Of a stretch of 64,000 bases of DNA, positions 53,332 to 61,935 are shown piece by piece. The position numbers were made by a program, and so were the translations under genes. Below the pieces are notes generated by a model. That model saw only the letters and a list, made by a program, of their open reading frames with translations, was not told where the DNA came from and did not search any database. Origin of the DNA: Sphingomonas_Q fennica_A (GTDB lineage Bacteria; Pseudomonadota; Alphaproteobacteria; Sphingomonadales; Sphingomonadaceae); assembly GCA_036946415.1 (NCBI GenBank), contig JAQIJD010000004.1, positions 202,307-266,306 on the forward strand, read 5' to 3'. Each line of letters opens with the position of its first letter. The stretch's first letter is position 1.

Positions 53332-55314
53332 TCAGCCGCCGCGCGCGAGCGCCGCCGCAACCGCCGCCGCCAAAGCCGCGACGGTGAAGGGCTTGCGCAG
53401 CACCGCCCGGCCCGCCAGCTCGGGTGCGTCGCCCGCGCCGCCGGCGAAACCCGTCACGAACAGCGCCGGCACGCCGGCGTGGCGCGCCGCCGCCATCCGC
53501 ACCAGTTCCGGCCCGGTGGTGCCGGGCATCATCACGTCCGTCAGGATCAGCGCGACGGGTGCCCCGCCGTCGAGCAGCGCCAGCGCCTCCTCCGCCGATC
53601 CCACCGGCAGCGGCCGGTAGCCGAGCTCGGCCAGCGCCGCGGTGGTGGCGTGGCGGACGCGGGGATCGTCCTCCACCACCAGCACCGTCTCGCCCGCGGC
53701 GGCGGTGGGCTGGGGCAGGTCGGGGGCGGGCGCCGCACCCGGCGCCGCGCCCGCCTCGGCCCGCGGCAGCAGGATCGAGACGGTCGTGCCCCGCCCCGGC
53801 GCCGAATCGATCTCGACCGTGCCGCCCGACTGGCGGGCGAGGCCGAAGATCTGCGAGAGGCCGAGGCCGGTGCCGCGGCCGACCGGCTTGGTGGTGAAGA
53901 ATGGCTCGAACGCGCGGGCCAGCACCTCCGGCGTCATGCCGCAGCCTTCGTCGGCGACGGCGATGCGCACGTAATCGCCGGCATCGATGCCGCCGCGCGG
54001 CCCCGCCACCACCTCGTTCGCGACCGAGACGGTGATCGCCCCCGCCCCGTCCATCGCATCGCGCGCGTTGACGACGAGGTTGAGGATCGCGTTTTCAAGC
54101 TGGTAGCGATCGGCGAAGACCGGCCACGGATCGGGCACGCAGGCGATCGTCACCGCGATCCGCTCGCCGATCGTGCGGTCGATCAGATCGGCCATGCCCG
54201 CCGCCAGCGCACCGGGATCGATCGCCTGCGGCAGCAAAGGTTCGGCGCGCGAGAAAGTGAGCAGCTGGCGGGTGAGCGCGGCGGCACGGTTGGCGCCTTC
54301 CAGCGCGCTGTCGATATGCGCCGCCGCATCGTCCCCGCCGGCCGCCAGCCGCCGCCGCGCCATATCCAGCCCGCCGACCACCACCGAGAGCATATTGTTG
54401 AAATCGTGGGCGATGCCGCCGGTCAACTGGCCCACCGCCTCCATCTTCTGCATCTGGCGGAGCTGATCCTCGACCTGCGCGCGCTGCGCTTCGGCCAGCC
54501 GCCGCTCCTCGGCCTCGGCCTTCAGCAGCCCATTCGCCTCGCTGAGCGCCCGCGTCCGTTCCTCGACGGCACGGGCGAGCGCGCCGGCGCGGTCGCGTTC
54601 CACCTCCGCCTGCTCGCGCGCGGCGTGGCGGGCGGCATAGGCGCGGGCGGCGAGGCCGGTGAGGCCCAGCGCCACCAGCATCAGCACCGCCCCCGCGATC
54701 GACAGCGTATCCGTCAGCCGGTTGGACCATTCGGCCAGCGTCAGCGCATTGTCCGCGCGGCGGCCGAGCAACGTCTCCTCGTGATCGGCGATTCGCTCGA
54801 GCGTGCGGTCGATCCGCGGCAGCGTCTCCGACGCGCCGGCCGCGGCGAACAGGGTGAGCGCGGGCAGGCCCTGGCGATAGGTGGCGCGGATCGCGGGCGG
54901 CGCCAGTTCGGCACGGCGCTGTTCGTAAAGGCGGCGCAGGACGCGGACGTGCGCGGACTGGTGCCGGTCGGTGGCGACCAGCACGTCCAGCCGGTCGATC
55001 AGCCGCCCGGCCTTACGCCATTCGTCGTAGAAAGCGGTGCCGGTGCGGCGGTCGCCGGAGGCGACGAACCGGCCGAGCGCCGCCTCCGACCGGGCGAGCG
55101 AGGCGCCCAGCCGGCCGGTGACGACCGCCACCTCATAGCTGTGCCGTTCGCGCGCCGCCGCCTTGTCGCGCGCGCGGCCGGAGGCGGCGGTCAGCACCAT
55201 CAGCGCGGTCAGCAGCGCGGCAAGCGCGGCGGCGGCGAGGATCGCGATCCCCGGCCGCGACACGAGGCGCCAGCCGCCGGCCGGCTCGTCGCTCAGGGCG
55301 TAGCGCTCGTCCAT
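53332..55314 (-). CDS. Hybrid sensor histidine kinase with receiver domain
   Basis: 660 residues. A first span (about 23-43), a periplasmic CHASE3-like helical region, a second span (about 203-223), and a coiled coil lead to the kinase core. The phospho-His is in GQLTGGIAHDFNNML, the N-box in NAILNLVVNARDAM, and the G-boxes in VADEGCGMTPEV and GRGTGLGLSQIFGLARQSGG. The C-terminal receiver has EDDP and the phospho-Asp in LILTDVMMPGTTG. No response regulator with an output domain is adjacent. The signal is unknown. Confidence 0.88.
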   Translation of the reverse strand: MDERYALSDEPAGGWRLVSRPGIAILAAAALAALLTALMVLTAASGRARDKAAARERHSYEVAVVTGRLGASLARSEAALGRFVASGDRRTGTAFYDEWRKAGRLIDRLDVLVATDRHQSAHVRVLRRLYEQRRAELAPPAIRATYRQGLPALTLFAAAGASETLPRIDRTLERIADHEETLLGRRADNALTLAEWSNRLTDTLSIAGAVLMLVALGLTGLAARAYAARHAAREQAEVERDRAGALARAVEERTRALSEANGLLKAEAEERRLAEAQRAQVEDQLRQMQKMEAVGQLTGGIAHDFNNMLSVVVGGLDMARRRLAAGGDDAAAHIDSALEGANRAAALTRQLLTFSRAEPLLPQAIDPGALAAGMADLIDRTIGERIAVTIACVPDPWPVFADRYQLENAILNLVVNARDAMDGAGAITVSVANEVVAGPRGGIDAGDYVRIAVADEGCGMTPEVLARAFEPFFTTKPVGRGTGLGLSQIFGLARQSGGTVEIDSAPGRGTTVSILLPRAEAGAAPGAAPAPDLPQPTAAAGETVLVVEDDPRVRHATTAALAELGYRPLPVGSAEEALALLDGGAPVALILTDVMMPGTTGPELVRMAAARHAGVPALFVTGFAGGAGDAPELAGRAVLRKPFTVAALAAAVAAALARGG

Positions 55315-55367
55315 GCGCCCGGTCTATGCGCGAAACGCCGCCGCTCCAAGCGGCCGGGCCGGCCGGT

Positions 55368-56624
55368 TCAGCCGATGCACCCCACGGCCCGCCCCGCCTC
55401 GGCGAACATGCCGAGGATCTCGCCGACCTGTTCGTCCGTATGTTCGGCGCACAGCGAGCAGCGCAGCAGGAAGGTGCCGGCCGGCGTCGCCGGCGGGCGC
55501 GCCATGTTGACGTAGAGGCCGCGTTCCAGCAGCGCCTGCCACATCAGCACCGTCGTCTGCTGATCGGGCAGCATCACCGCGATGATCGCCGATTGCGCGG
55601 TCTCCGTGCCGAGCGTGAAGCCCAGCTCGCGCAGGCCGCCATGGAGCCGGCGGCTGTTCTTCCAGAGATGCGCGCGCTTGTCCCCGGCATGCATCAGCTT
55701 GCGGATCGAGGCGGCGGCCGTCGCCACCACCGACGGCGGCAGCGAGGCGGTGAAGACATAGGGCCGGCAGACGAGGCGCATCACCTCGAACTTGGGATGG
55801 TTGGAGACGCAGAAGCCGCCGACCGTGCCGACCGACTTGGAAAAGGTGCCGATCACGAAATCGACATCGTCCTCGACGCCGGCGTCCTCGTAGACGCCGC
55901 GGCCGTGCTGCCCGAAGAAGCCCATGCCGTGCGCCTCGTCCACCAGCACCATCGCATTATGCTTCTTCGAGACGGCGACCATCTCCTTCAAGGGCGCGAT
56001 ATCGCCCAGCATCGAATAGACGCCTTCGAGGACGACGAGCTTGCCGGCTTCCTTGGGAAGACGGCCGAGGCGCTTGTCGAGATCCTCGACCGAATTGTGG
56101 CGGAAGCGCACGATCTCGGCATCGCCCAGCCAGCAGCCGTCGTAGATCGAGGCGTGGCTGTCGGCATCGAGGATGATGTAGTCGCCCTTGCCAGCCAGCG
56201 TGGAGATAGTGCCGAGGTTCGCCTGATAGCCGGTCGAGAAGACCATCGCGGAGGACGTGCCGAAATAGTCCTTGAGCGCCTGTTCGCAGTCCTTGTGCGG
56301 CGAATAGGTGCCGTTCAGCACGCGGCTGCCGGTGGTACCCGAGCCGAAATCGTCCAGCGCCCGCTTGCCGGCCGCGATCACGTCGGGATCGAAGGTCATC
56401 CCCATATAATTGTAGGTGCCGAGCAGGATCGTGCGGCGGCCCTGGATGATCGCCTCGGTGGGGCTGGTCACCTGATCCATCACGATCGCGAAGGGATCGC
56501 GCACGCCGGTATCGAGCAGCGCCTGCCGTTCGGCGATCAGCGCATCGAACTTGCTGAGCAGATCGGGCGCGCCGCCCTCATTGGCGAGGCGGACGGCATC
56601 GGGGGTTTCGACGGCATCGGTCAT
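55368..56624 (-). CDS. spt: Serine palmitoyltransferase
   Basis: First enzyme of sphingolipid synthesis: serine + palmitoyl thioester to 3-ketodihydrosphingosine. 418 residues from ATG 56624. PLP features: YNYMGMTFDP, DADSHASIYDG, LVDEAHGMGFFGQHG, and the Schiff-base Lys in IGTFSKSVGTVGG. The C-terminus has FLLRCSLCAEHTDEQV. The start overlaps the ACP stop by ATGA, and in sphingomonads and Caulobacter an ACP supplies the acyl chain. KBL and BioF are related alpha-oxoamine synthases but do not pair with an ACP like this. Confidence 0.93.
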   Translation of the reverse strand: MTDAVETPDAVRLANEGGAPDLLSKFDALIAERQALLDTGVRDPFAIVMDQVTSPTEAIIQGRRTILLGTYNYMGMTFDPDVIAAGKRALDDFGSGTTGSRVLNGTYSPHKDCEQALKDYFGTSSAMVFSTGYQANLGTISTLAGKGDYIILDADSHASIYDGCWLGDAEIVRFRHNSVEDLDKRLGRLPKEAGKLVVLEGVYSMLGDIAPLKEMVAVSKKHNAMVLVDEAHGMGFFGQHGRGVYEDAGVEDDVDFVIGTFSKSVGTVGGFCVSNHPKFEVMRLVCRPYVFTASLPPSVVATAAASIRKLMHAGDKRAHLWKNSRRLHGGLRELGFTLGTETAQSAIIAVMLPDQQTTVLMWQALLERGLYVNMARPPATPAGTFLLRCSLCAEHTDEQVGEILGMFAEAGRAVGCIG

Positions 56625-56860
56625 TTGGCGAGCGACCCCACGGCATCGACGAGCTGGCCGATCGTCTCGATCTCGGCCTGCATGTTCATGGTGATGAGGA
56701 TGTCGAACTCGTCCTCGACCGCGGCGACGAAATCCATCACCGTCAGGCTGTCCCATTCGAGATCGCCGGCGAAGGTGGTCGTCTCGGCCAGCGTCGTGCC
56801 CTTCTTGTTGAAGGGCGCGATCAGCGCGGCCACGCGATCGAAAGTCTCTTGTCGGTCCAT
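56621..56860 (-). CDS. Acyl carrier protein for sphingolipid synthesis
   Basis: 79 residues, helical and acidic. The phosphopantetheine Ser is in DLEWDSLTVMDFV near residue 37. It is followed immediately by the overlapping serine palmitoyltransferase gene, so it is likely the dedicated acyl donor for that enzyme rather than the general fatty acid ACP. Confidence 0.9.
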   Translation of the reverse strand: MDRQETFDRVAALIAPFNKKGTTLAETTTFAGDLEWDSLTVMDFVAAVEDEFDILITMNMQAEIETIGQLVDAVGSLAK

Positions 56861-56938
56861 CGGCGATCCTTATCGGCAGGCCCTGCGCCTTGCCAAGCCA
56901 TTGCGGCAGCATCGCGGCGGCGCTGTGAAGTAGCATGG

Positions 56939-57072
56939 TTCGCGCAGAGGCGCGGAGACGCAGAGATGGGCCGCCCGCGGCGACGCCGCGCTTCTGCCGG
57001 CCGGACGGGAAGGGAAGGGCGCGACGCGCCGGCGTTTCGGCCCCCCTCTGCGCCTCCGCGTCTCTGCGCGAA
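56939..57072. repeat. Long 27-bp inverted repeat around an 80-base loop
   Basis: The arms 56939-56965 and 57046-57072 are complementary except for two positions; they contain TTCGCGCAGAGGCG and its complement. The right arm ends at the stop codon of the ceramide-reductase-like gene. It could stop transcription between that gene and acp. It differs from the other repeat families here. Confidence 0.65.
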
Positions 57073-57984
57073 TTATTTCAGCCAGCCGTTCGCGCGATAC
57101 CAGGCGGCGGTCGCGACGAGGCCCGCCGCGGTTTCGACCTCAGGCTGCCACACGGCGGCGGGCGGGCGGGCGGTGGCGCCGGCCACCCAATCGTGGTGGC
57201 TGTACATCGCCACGCGATCCGCGGTCAGCTTCGCCCCCCCGCGGCGGACGGCGCGATCGGCAGCGGAGGCCAGCGCCAGCACGCGCCGCGGCACCGCCAG
57301 CGGCCGCACCCGCCGCCCGACCGCGGCACCGATCATGCGGGCGAGGCCGGCGTGGCTGTGCCCCGCCTCCACCCCGTCGTCCGGCTCGTAGAGCGCGCCG
57401 ACCGTCCCGGGCCGGTCCACCACGTCGAGCAGCAGCCGGCACAGATCCTCGACCGCGACGATCGACAGCCGCCCGCCCGGCGGCAGCAGCACGAAGCCGT
57501 GGCGCGCCATGCGGAACAGTTCCAGCATCTCGGTATCGCGCGGGCCGTAGATGGCGGGCGGGCGGACGATCGTGGCGGCCAGCCCGTCCAGCACGCCTTC
57601 CGATTCGCGCTTGGACCAGCCGTAGGCGGACAGGCCCGGCTCGCGCGCGGACAGCGACGAGACGTGGACGAAGCGCAGGACGCCCGCCGCCCGCGTCGCC
57701 GCCGCCATCGCCGCAGTGCCGGCGACATTGCCCGCGGCGAACGCCGCCCGGTCGGGCGCGGTGACGACCCCGGCGAGGTGGATCACCGCCGCCGCCCCCG
57801 CCACCAGCTTCGCGAGCGCCGCGTCGTCGTCCAGCGCGCCCGCCACCCATTCGACCCCCGCCAGCGGCGGCTGGGGGCGGCGGGCGAGCGCGCGCACCGC
57901 ATGGCCCCGCGCCGCCGCCATGCGGATCAGGTGGCTGCCGACGAACCCCGTGCCGCCGGTGACCGCGATAGGCCCGCCGCTCAC
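57073..57984 (-). CDS. NAD-dependent epimerase/dehydratase-like protein, possible ceramide reductase
   Basis: 303 residues, extended SDR fold: VTGGTGFVGSHLIRMAAARG at the N-terminus, VIHLAGVV, VHVSSLSAREPGLSAYGWSK with Ser and Tyr-Lys, and IVRPPAIYGPRDTEM. It is upstream of acp and spt on the same strand, and in Caulobacter a similar SDR (CerR) reduces the oxidised ceramide intermediate close to the spt gene. That role is inferred. The start overlaps the proB stop by ATGA. Confidence 0.78.
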   Translation of the reverse strand: MSGGPIAVTGGTGFVGSHLIRMAAARGHAVRALARRPQPPLAGVEWVAGALDDDAALAKLVAGAAAVIHLAGVVTAPDRAAFAAGNVAGTAAMAAATRAAGVLRFVHVSSLSAREPGLSAYGWSKRESEGVLDGLAATIVRPPAIYGPRDTEMLELFRMARHGFVLLPPGGRLSIVAVEDLCRLLLDVVDRPGTVGALYEPDDGVEAGHSHAGLARMIGAAVGRRVRPLAVPRRVLALASAADRAVRRGGAKLTADRVAMYSHHDWVAGATARPPAAVWQPEVETAAGLVATAAWYRANGWLK

Positions 57985-59107
57985 AGCATCACGAGATGAT
58001 CACGGTGGACCATGGCGCTGCGCGGCGCATAGCCCAGCGCCTCGGCCACCGCGTCGCGCGGCAGGCCGGCAATGCGCGCCGCCTCGTCCGCATCATATTC
58101 GGCGAGACCGCGGCCGATCAGCGCGCCGTCCGCCGTCGCCACCTCCACCACGTCCCCCCGCGCGAAGCGGCCGTCGACCGCGGTGACGCCGGGGGCAAGC
58201 AGGCTGCGGCCGTTGGCCAGCGCCGCGGCGGCGCCGGCATCGACCGTCAGCCGCCCGCGCGCCGTCAGCCGCCCGGCCAGCCATGCCTTGCGCGCCCGGC
58301 GTGCCGGGGCGGCGTGGAAGACGGTGCCGCGGCCTGTGCGGGCGTAGGCGGCAAGCGGCCGGTCCAGCTTGCCCGACACGATCGCCAGCGCGCACCCGGC
58401 CGACTGGGCGATCCGCGCCGCCTCCAGCTTGGAGATCATGCCCCCCGATCCCATGCCGGAGGCGGAGCCGCCATCGGCCATCGCCCGGATGCGCGCGTCG
58501 ATCGTGCGCACCTCGGGCACCAGCGCCGCCGCCGGATCGCGCTGGGGGTTGGCGGTATAGAGGCCGTCGATGTCGGACAGCAGGATCACGCCCTGCGCCC
58601 CCGCCGCCTGCGCCACCCGCGCCGCCAGCCGGTCGTTGTCGCCGAAGCGGATCTCGGCGGTCGCCACCGAATCATTCTCGTTGAGGATCGGCACCACCCC
58701 CAGCGCAGCAGCCGATCGAGCGTGGCGGCGGCGTTCAGATAGCGGCGGCGATCCTCCAGATCGTCGAGCGTCACCAGCATCTGCGCCGCGGTCAGCCCGC
58801 AGGCGCCCAGCAGTTCGGCCCAGCAGTGGCTGAGCGCGATCTGGCCGGTGGCGGCGGCGGCCTGCGCATCCTCCAGCGTCGCCCGCCCGCCCTTGGCCAG
58901 CCCCAGCCGCCGCGCGCCGAGCGCGATCGCGCCCGAGGAGACGATCGCGATCTGCTGGCCGGCCGCGCGCCGCGCGGCGACATCGGCGACCACCCCCTCC
59001 AGCCAGCCGCGGCGCACGGCACCCGCCCCGTCGACGAGCAGCGCCGAGCCGATCTTGACGATCAGCCGCGGGCAGCGGGCGGGTGAGAAAGGCGTCGGAT
59101 CGTCCAT
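57981..59107 (-). CDS. proB: Glutamate 5-kinase with an apparent frameshift
   Basis: First step of proline synthesis. About 375 residues after joining. The N-terminal kinase part has LIVKIGSALLVDGAGAVRRG, SSGAIALGARRLGLAKGG, then LGVVPILNENDSVATAE and RFGDNDRLAARVA; the C-terminal PUA domain has ARGRLTVDAGAAAALANG. The frame breaks near 58704-58712 (CTGCTGCGCTG on the minus strand); one added base restores LDRLLALGVVPILNEND and the locus is 3n+2 long. It follows the AraC gene by 8 bases and overlaps the next gene by ATGA. A sequencing indel is likely. Confidence 0.87.
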
Positions 59108-59115
59108 GCCCGGGC

Positions 59116-60010
59116 TCATAGGGGCGGATCGGCGGCACCGGAAGGGCGCGCATGGCGGGCGGCGCCGGGCGGATGGCCGGCGTGGCGCGCATAGAAGCGC
59201 GAGAAATAGGCCGGATCGGCGAAACCCAGCGCATGGCCGACCTCCGCCACCGTCAGCGGGGTGTAGGCGAGCAGGCGGCGCGCCTCGACCATCGCGCGCA
59301 GCGTCGATGAGGCCCATCGGGCTGGTCCGCGCGACGGCGGCGCAGGCGGCGCGCAGCCGGCCGGGGCTGATCCCCAGGGCCGCGGCATGCGTCGCGACCG
59401 ATTCGCGCAGGCGGAAGCGTTCCTCCACCCGCCGCCGGAAGCGCGCGACCAGCGCCGCCGGCCGTGCCGGGGCGGGCGGTGCCGCATGGCCCGACCCCAG
59501 CGCCCGCCGCGCGGCGACCAGCAGCAGCACCAGCGCGGCATCCGCGGCGGCGGCGGCGGCGGGCGCACCGTCCGCCAGCGCCCGGGCCAGCCGCGCGGCG
59601 GCGGCCGCCACGCCGCGTCGCGCGGACGGGGACAGGGGCACGGCCGCCACCCCGGCGAACAGCGCCGCCAGATCGGCATCGCGCGCCGCAAGCGTGGCGC
59701 GATAGGGGGTCGCGATCGTCAGCACCTGCCCTTCCGATTCGGCTTCCAGCGCGAGCGCATGGGCGACGCCCTCCGGCACCGCCAGCAGGCAGGGTGCGGC
59801 GAAGGGCAGCGCCTCAGCCTCGGCGGTCAGCGTGCCGCCGCCGGCAGTGATGACGAACAATTGCGCGAGATCGGCATGGGCGTGCGCCCGGATCGTCCAG
59901 CGGCTGGGCGCCGAGCGATGCGACAGCGGCTCCAGATGGACGAAGCGATCCCCCGCGGAACGCCGCGGCTCCCCATAGAGCGAGAAGGTGGGAACGGGAT
60001 CGATCGCCAT
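59116..60010 (-). CDS. pobR: AraC-family regulator, probable PobR, apparent frameshift
   Basis: About 298 residues after joining. The N-terminal cupin-like sensor has IRAHAHADLAQLFVITAGGG. The C-terminal AraC domain has ESVATHAAALGISPGRLRAA, then MVEARRLLAYTPLTVAEVGH and LGFADPAYFSRFYARHAGHP, split over two frames near 59291-59312. The locus is 3n+1 long. It is divergent from pobA with a 113-base gap, the classic pobR-pobA arrangement, so it probably activates pobA with 4-hydroxybenzoate. Its downstream proximity to proB is odd. Confidence 0.82.
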
Positions 60011-60123
60011 CGCCCCATCCTCGCATCCGCCGGTCGTTTCGTCCAATTCTTCGCCTTGCCCGTCCATGGGCGGCGGCCGCCCCGCCGGCTATGCTGCGTG
60101 CCGAACGACGGACGGAGAGGGCG

Positions 60124-61301
60124 ATGCGGACGCAGGTGGCGATCATCGGGGCGGGGCCGGCGGGGATGATCCTCGCCCACATGCTCGCCGCCGAGGGGAT
60201 CGAGGCGGTGGTGCTGGAACGGCGCGACCGCCCCTATGTCGAGGGCCGCGTCCGCGCCGGCGTGCTGGAACAGGTGACGGTCGATACGCTCGCCCGGCTG
60301 GGTCTGGATACGCGGCTGCGCGCCGAGGGCCTCGTCCACGAAGGCACCAACCTTTCGGTCGACGGCGCGATGTTCCGCATCGACATGGCGGCGCTGACCG
60401 GCGGGCGATCGGTGGTCGTCTACGGCCAGCAGGAAGTGATGCGCGACCTGTTCGACGCCGCCCCGGCGCGCGGCCTGACCATCGTCTGGAACGCCGGCGA
60501 CGTGACGCTGCACGACATCGCCGGCACCGCCCCTCACGTCACCTATACCGAGGGGGGCGAGACGAAGCGGCTCGATTGCGACGCGATCGTCGCCTGCGAC
60601 GGCTATCATGGCGTCGGCCGGCGAAGCATGCCGGCCGACGTGCTGAAGACGTTCGAGCGCGTCTATCCGTTCGGCTGGCTGGGCATCCTGGCGGACGTGC
60701 CGCCGGTCGAACACGAGCTGATCTACGCCAATCACGCGCGCGGCTTCGCGCTCGCCTCGATGCGGTCGAGCACGCGCAGCCGCTATTACATCCAGTGCGC
60801 GCTCGACGAGGATGTCGCCGACTGGTCCGACGAGCGCTTCTGGGACGAATTGTGCCTGCGCCTCGGGCCGGACGTGGGCGGGCGGGTGACGCGCGGTCCG
60901 TCGTTCGAAAAGTCGATCGCGCCGCTCCGCTCCTTCGTCGCCGAACCGATGCGCCACGGCCGCCTGTTCCTCGCCGGGGATGCGGCACATATCGTGCCGC
61001 CGACCGGCGCCAAGGGCATGAACCTCGCCGTGTCCGATGTGGTGTTCCTGGCCGAAGCGCTGATCGATCTGCTGCGCGGCGGCAGCAGCGCCGGCATCGA
61101 CGGCTATTCGGCGCGCCGCGCTGGCCCGCGTGTGGAAGGCGGAGCGCTTCTCCTGGTGGTTCACCTCGCTCACCCCACCGTTTCCCCGACATGGACGATT
61201 TCCAGCGGCGGATGCAGCAGGCCGAGATCGATTACATCCGCGGTTCCGAGGCGGGGCAACGCGTGGTGGCGGAGAATTACGTCGGGCTGCCGCTGCGGTA
61301 G
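60124..61301 (+). CDS. pobA: 4-Hydroxybenzoate 3-monooxygenase, two apparent frameshifts
   Basis: Flavoprotein that makes protocatechuate from 4-hydroxybenzoate with NADPH and O2. About 391 residues after joining, the normal PobA length. VAIIGAGPAGMILAHMLA (FAD), RVRAGVLEQ, CDGYHGVGRRSMP and AGDAAHIVPPTGAKGMNLA are family motifs; the tail VWKAERFSWWFTSLTHRFPD and ENYVGLPLR is spread over three frames. Breaks lie near 61111-61120 (one extra C) and at the CCCC 61173-61176 (one extra C); the locus is 3n+2 long. Errors at both are likely. Confidence 0.9.
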
Positions 61302-61339
61302 ACCGACCGACCGGCTGTCCGCCCCCGGTCAGCCCCCGG

Positions 61340-61816
61340 TCAGCCTTCGTCCACGCTTTCGCAGGCGTTCACCTGCGGCATGTTGGCAAGCATCCGGGCG
61401 AGCATGCCGACCAGCATTTTCTGCTGATCCGGGTCGATCCCCTCCAGCAATTTCGCCTGCCGTGCGAACGACAGGCGCAACGATATGCGCATTGTGGCGG
61501 ACGCCCGTCTCGGTAAGGGTGAAGCGCATCGTCCGGGCGGTGCCCTTGCCGGTCACGCAGTCCGCCGCGACCAGCGTCTGTAGGCTGCGACTGACGATCG
61601 ACTTGTTCATCGCCAGCGCCGAGGCGATTTCGCCCTGCGAAAGGCCCGGCGTATGGCCCAGCACGCTGACCACCACCGCGATTCGTTGATACCGAGCCCG
61701 ATCGTCTTCAGAAAGGTGCGCGAGTCGCTTGCCGTCAATGCGTTGGCGATCAGCACGACATAATGGGGGGCGAAGGAAAATCGATCGATTACCGTTCGCT
61801 CCGTCGCATCTGTCAT
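61340..61816 (-). CDS. MarR-family regulator with two apparent frameshifts
   Basis: About 158 residues after joining three frames: MTDATERTVIDRFSFAPHYV, then VVVSVLGHTPGLSQGEIASA and LAMNKSIVSRSLQTLVAADC (winged helix), and LSFARQAKLLEGIDPDQQKM with VNACESVDEG at the end. The breaks are near 61676-61686 (a missing base) and 61474-61475 (an extra base); net length is 3n. It diverges from the PQQ dehydrogenase gene at 61936 and may control it; a TTGACT (about 61853) could be a promoter element. Sequencing error is likely. Confidence 0.78.
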
Positions 61817-61935
61817 AACAACCCCTCATCGTCGGCCATCCACGCTGGCCATTGACTTCCTGCCGCGACGAACCGTAGGTTGCAATGTAAATCACGGGAT
61901 CGGCATGGTCGAACCGGATGGGGGGGGAGTGCCGG

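Noticed and set aside
61880..61890. TTGCAATGTAA upstream of the second PQQ dehydrogenase as another member of the operator set
   Set aside because: Its spacing differs from TAAC-N4-GTTA by one base and its nearest regulator is a different MarR.
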